From Verrucomicrobiota bacterium (lineage in GTDB: Bacteria; Verrucomicrobiota; Verrucomicrobiia; Limisphaerales; DSYF01), in assembly GCA_025457725.1 (NCBI GenBank), contig JALOTU010000015.1, positions 1 to 13,527 on the forward strand: DNA of 13,527 nucleotides, read 5' to 3'. This document shows, one piece after another, positions 13,105 through 13,527 of the stretch. The notes beneath the pieces are model-generated. The model saw nothing but the letters and a program-made list of their open reading frames with translations, searched no databases and was not told where the DNA came from. Positions within the stretch are counted from its first letter, which is position 1, and each line of letters begins with the position of its first letter. The position numbers were made by a program, and so were the translations under genes.

Positions 13105-13527
13105 ATGGATACGAATCCGCCCACCGAACCGTCGTCGCCGCCCGCCCCGCTGGCACCTCCGCCCATCATCTCCCCTGCGCCCACCGGACCCGGCAAACGC
13201 AGGGGCCGCGGCTGGATGGTCACTGCGTTGATCCTGCTCCTGTTCCTGGTCGTCAGCGTCATCGCCAATTTCGGACTGCTCATCGGCGCAGCCTTCCCGA
13301 TGCAATCCGGAATTTCCGGCGGCGCCGGTCCCAGGTTGCAGGAGGTGACGGTGGAGGATCGCGACGCCCGGAAGAAGATCGCGATCATCGAGGTGGAAGG
13401 CATCATTGCGGGCCAGCTGCTGGACGGACATCACAACATGGTGGATGTCATCGGGGCCAAGCTGGAACGCGCGGGCCACGACGATCACGTGGCGGCGGTG
13501 CTGCTCAAGGTGGATTCTCCCGGCGGC
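13105..13527 (+). CDS. SppA-type signal peptide peptidase, N-terminal part (S49 family)
   Basis: The first 141 codons of a serine protease cut by the window end. A long Pro-rich N terminus (residues 1-30, cytoplasmic) is followed by KRRGRG and a membrane anchor (about 37-64, TALILLLFLVVSVIANF). The protease fold begins with KIAIIEVEGIIAG (91-103), the first strand of SppA proteins, and VAAVLLKVDSPGG (129-141), the conserved segment before the catalytic region. The active Ser and Lys lie beyond the edge and cannot be checked. The enzyme would degrade membrane-embedded peptides or cleave envelope proteins. The ATG at 13105 is the only sensible start; no strong ribosome site precedes it. Confidence 0.9.
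   Translation, partial: MDTNPPTEPSSPPAPLAPPPIISPAPTGPGKRRGRGWMVTALILLLFLVVSVIANFGLLIGAAFPMQSGISGGAGPRLQEVTVEDRDARKKIAIIEVEGIIAGQLLDGHHNMVDVIGAKLERAGHDDHVAAVLLKVDSPGG

Noticed and set aside
1..13527. CRISPR array, insertion sequence, prophage or toxin-antitoxin genes
   Set aside because: No regularly spaced repeats, transposase, integrase, phage or toxin-antitoxin motifs were found on either strand.

Overview
This is 13.5 kb of GC-rich bacterial DNA with compact chromosomal genes. A secreted PQQ-like beta-propeller with an FPQWRGPNRDG start, common in Verrucomicrobiota and Planctomycetota, plus heptose (LPS) and lipoprotein genes, points to a Gram-negative bacterium, most likely of the Verrucomicrobiota or a relative. 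That assignment is inferred from gene style only; there is no rRNA in the window.

Layout. 18-94: tRNA-Arg(TCT). 267-1241: a Gfo/Idh/MocA oxidoreductase. 1242-1763: no intact gene, but a possible C-terminal gene remnant (1373-1501, minus) and a run of stem-loops (1511-1729). 1764-3044 (minus): a secreted PQQ-like beta-propeller protein. 3150-3263: a short remnant of an ECF42-type sigma factor, followed by an intact YCII/DGPF protein (3459-3860) and a VOC/PhnB-like protein (3900-4337). 4513-6260: a two-gene ABC-2 exporter of the NodIJ/DrrAB type. 6261-6663: no intact gene, a probable truncated zinc-ribbon protein on the minus strand, and an inverted repeat. 6664-8129: an Asp-box (BNR) propeller paired with a MoaD/ThiS-like protein ending in Gly-Gly. 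8157-8338: a broken SRPBCC gene. 8335-9909 (minus): SelO.

From 10069 to the right edge the genes run on the plus strand with very short gaps: thiG, an RfaE1/HldA heptose kinase, panB, a small SLBB-like lipoprotein and the start of an SppA-type protease (cut by the window end). This looks like a housekeeping operon mixing thiamine, LPS, pantothenate and envelope functions, divergent from selO.

The left and middle parts read as a worn accessory region. ECF42-type sigma factors, YCII/DGPF proteins, VOC proteins and SRPBCC proteins are commonly found together. Here the YCII and VOC genes are intact while the sigma and SRPBCC genes survive only as fragments. I do not see a clear novel defence or mobile system. 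The most interesting items are this decayed sigma/YCII module, the BNR plus Gly-Gly ubiquitin-like pair with a palindrome in front of it, and the unexplained stem-loop cluster downstream of the propeller gene.
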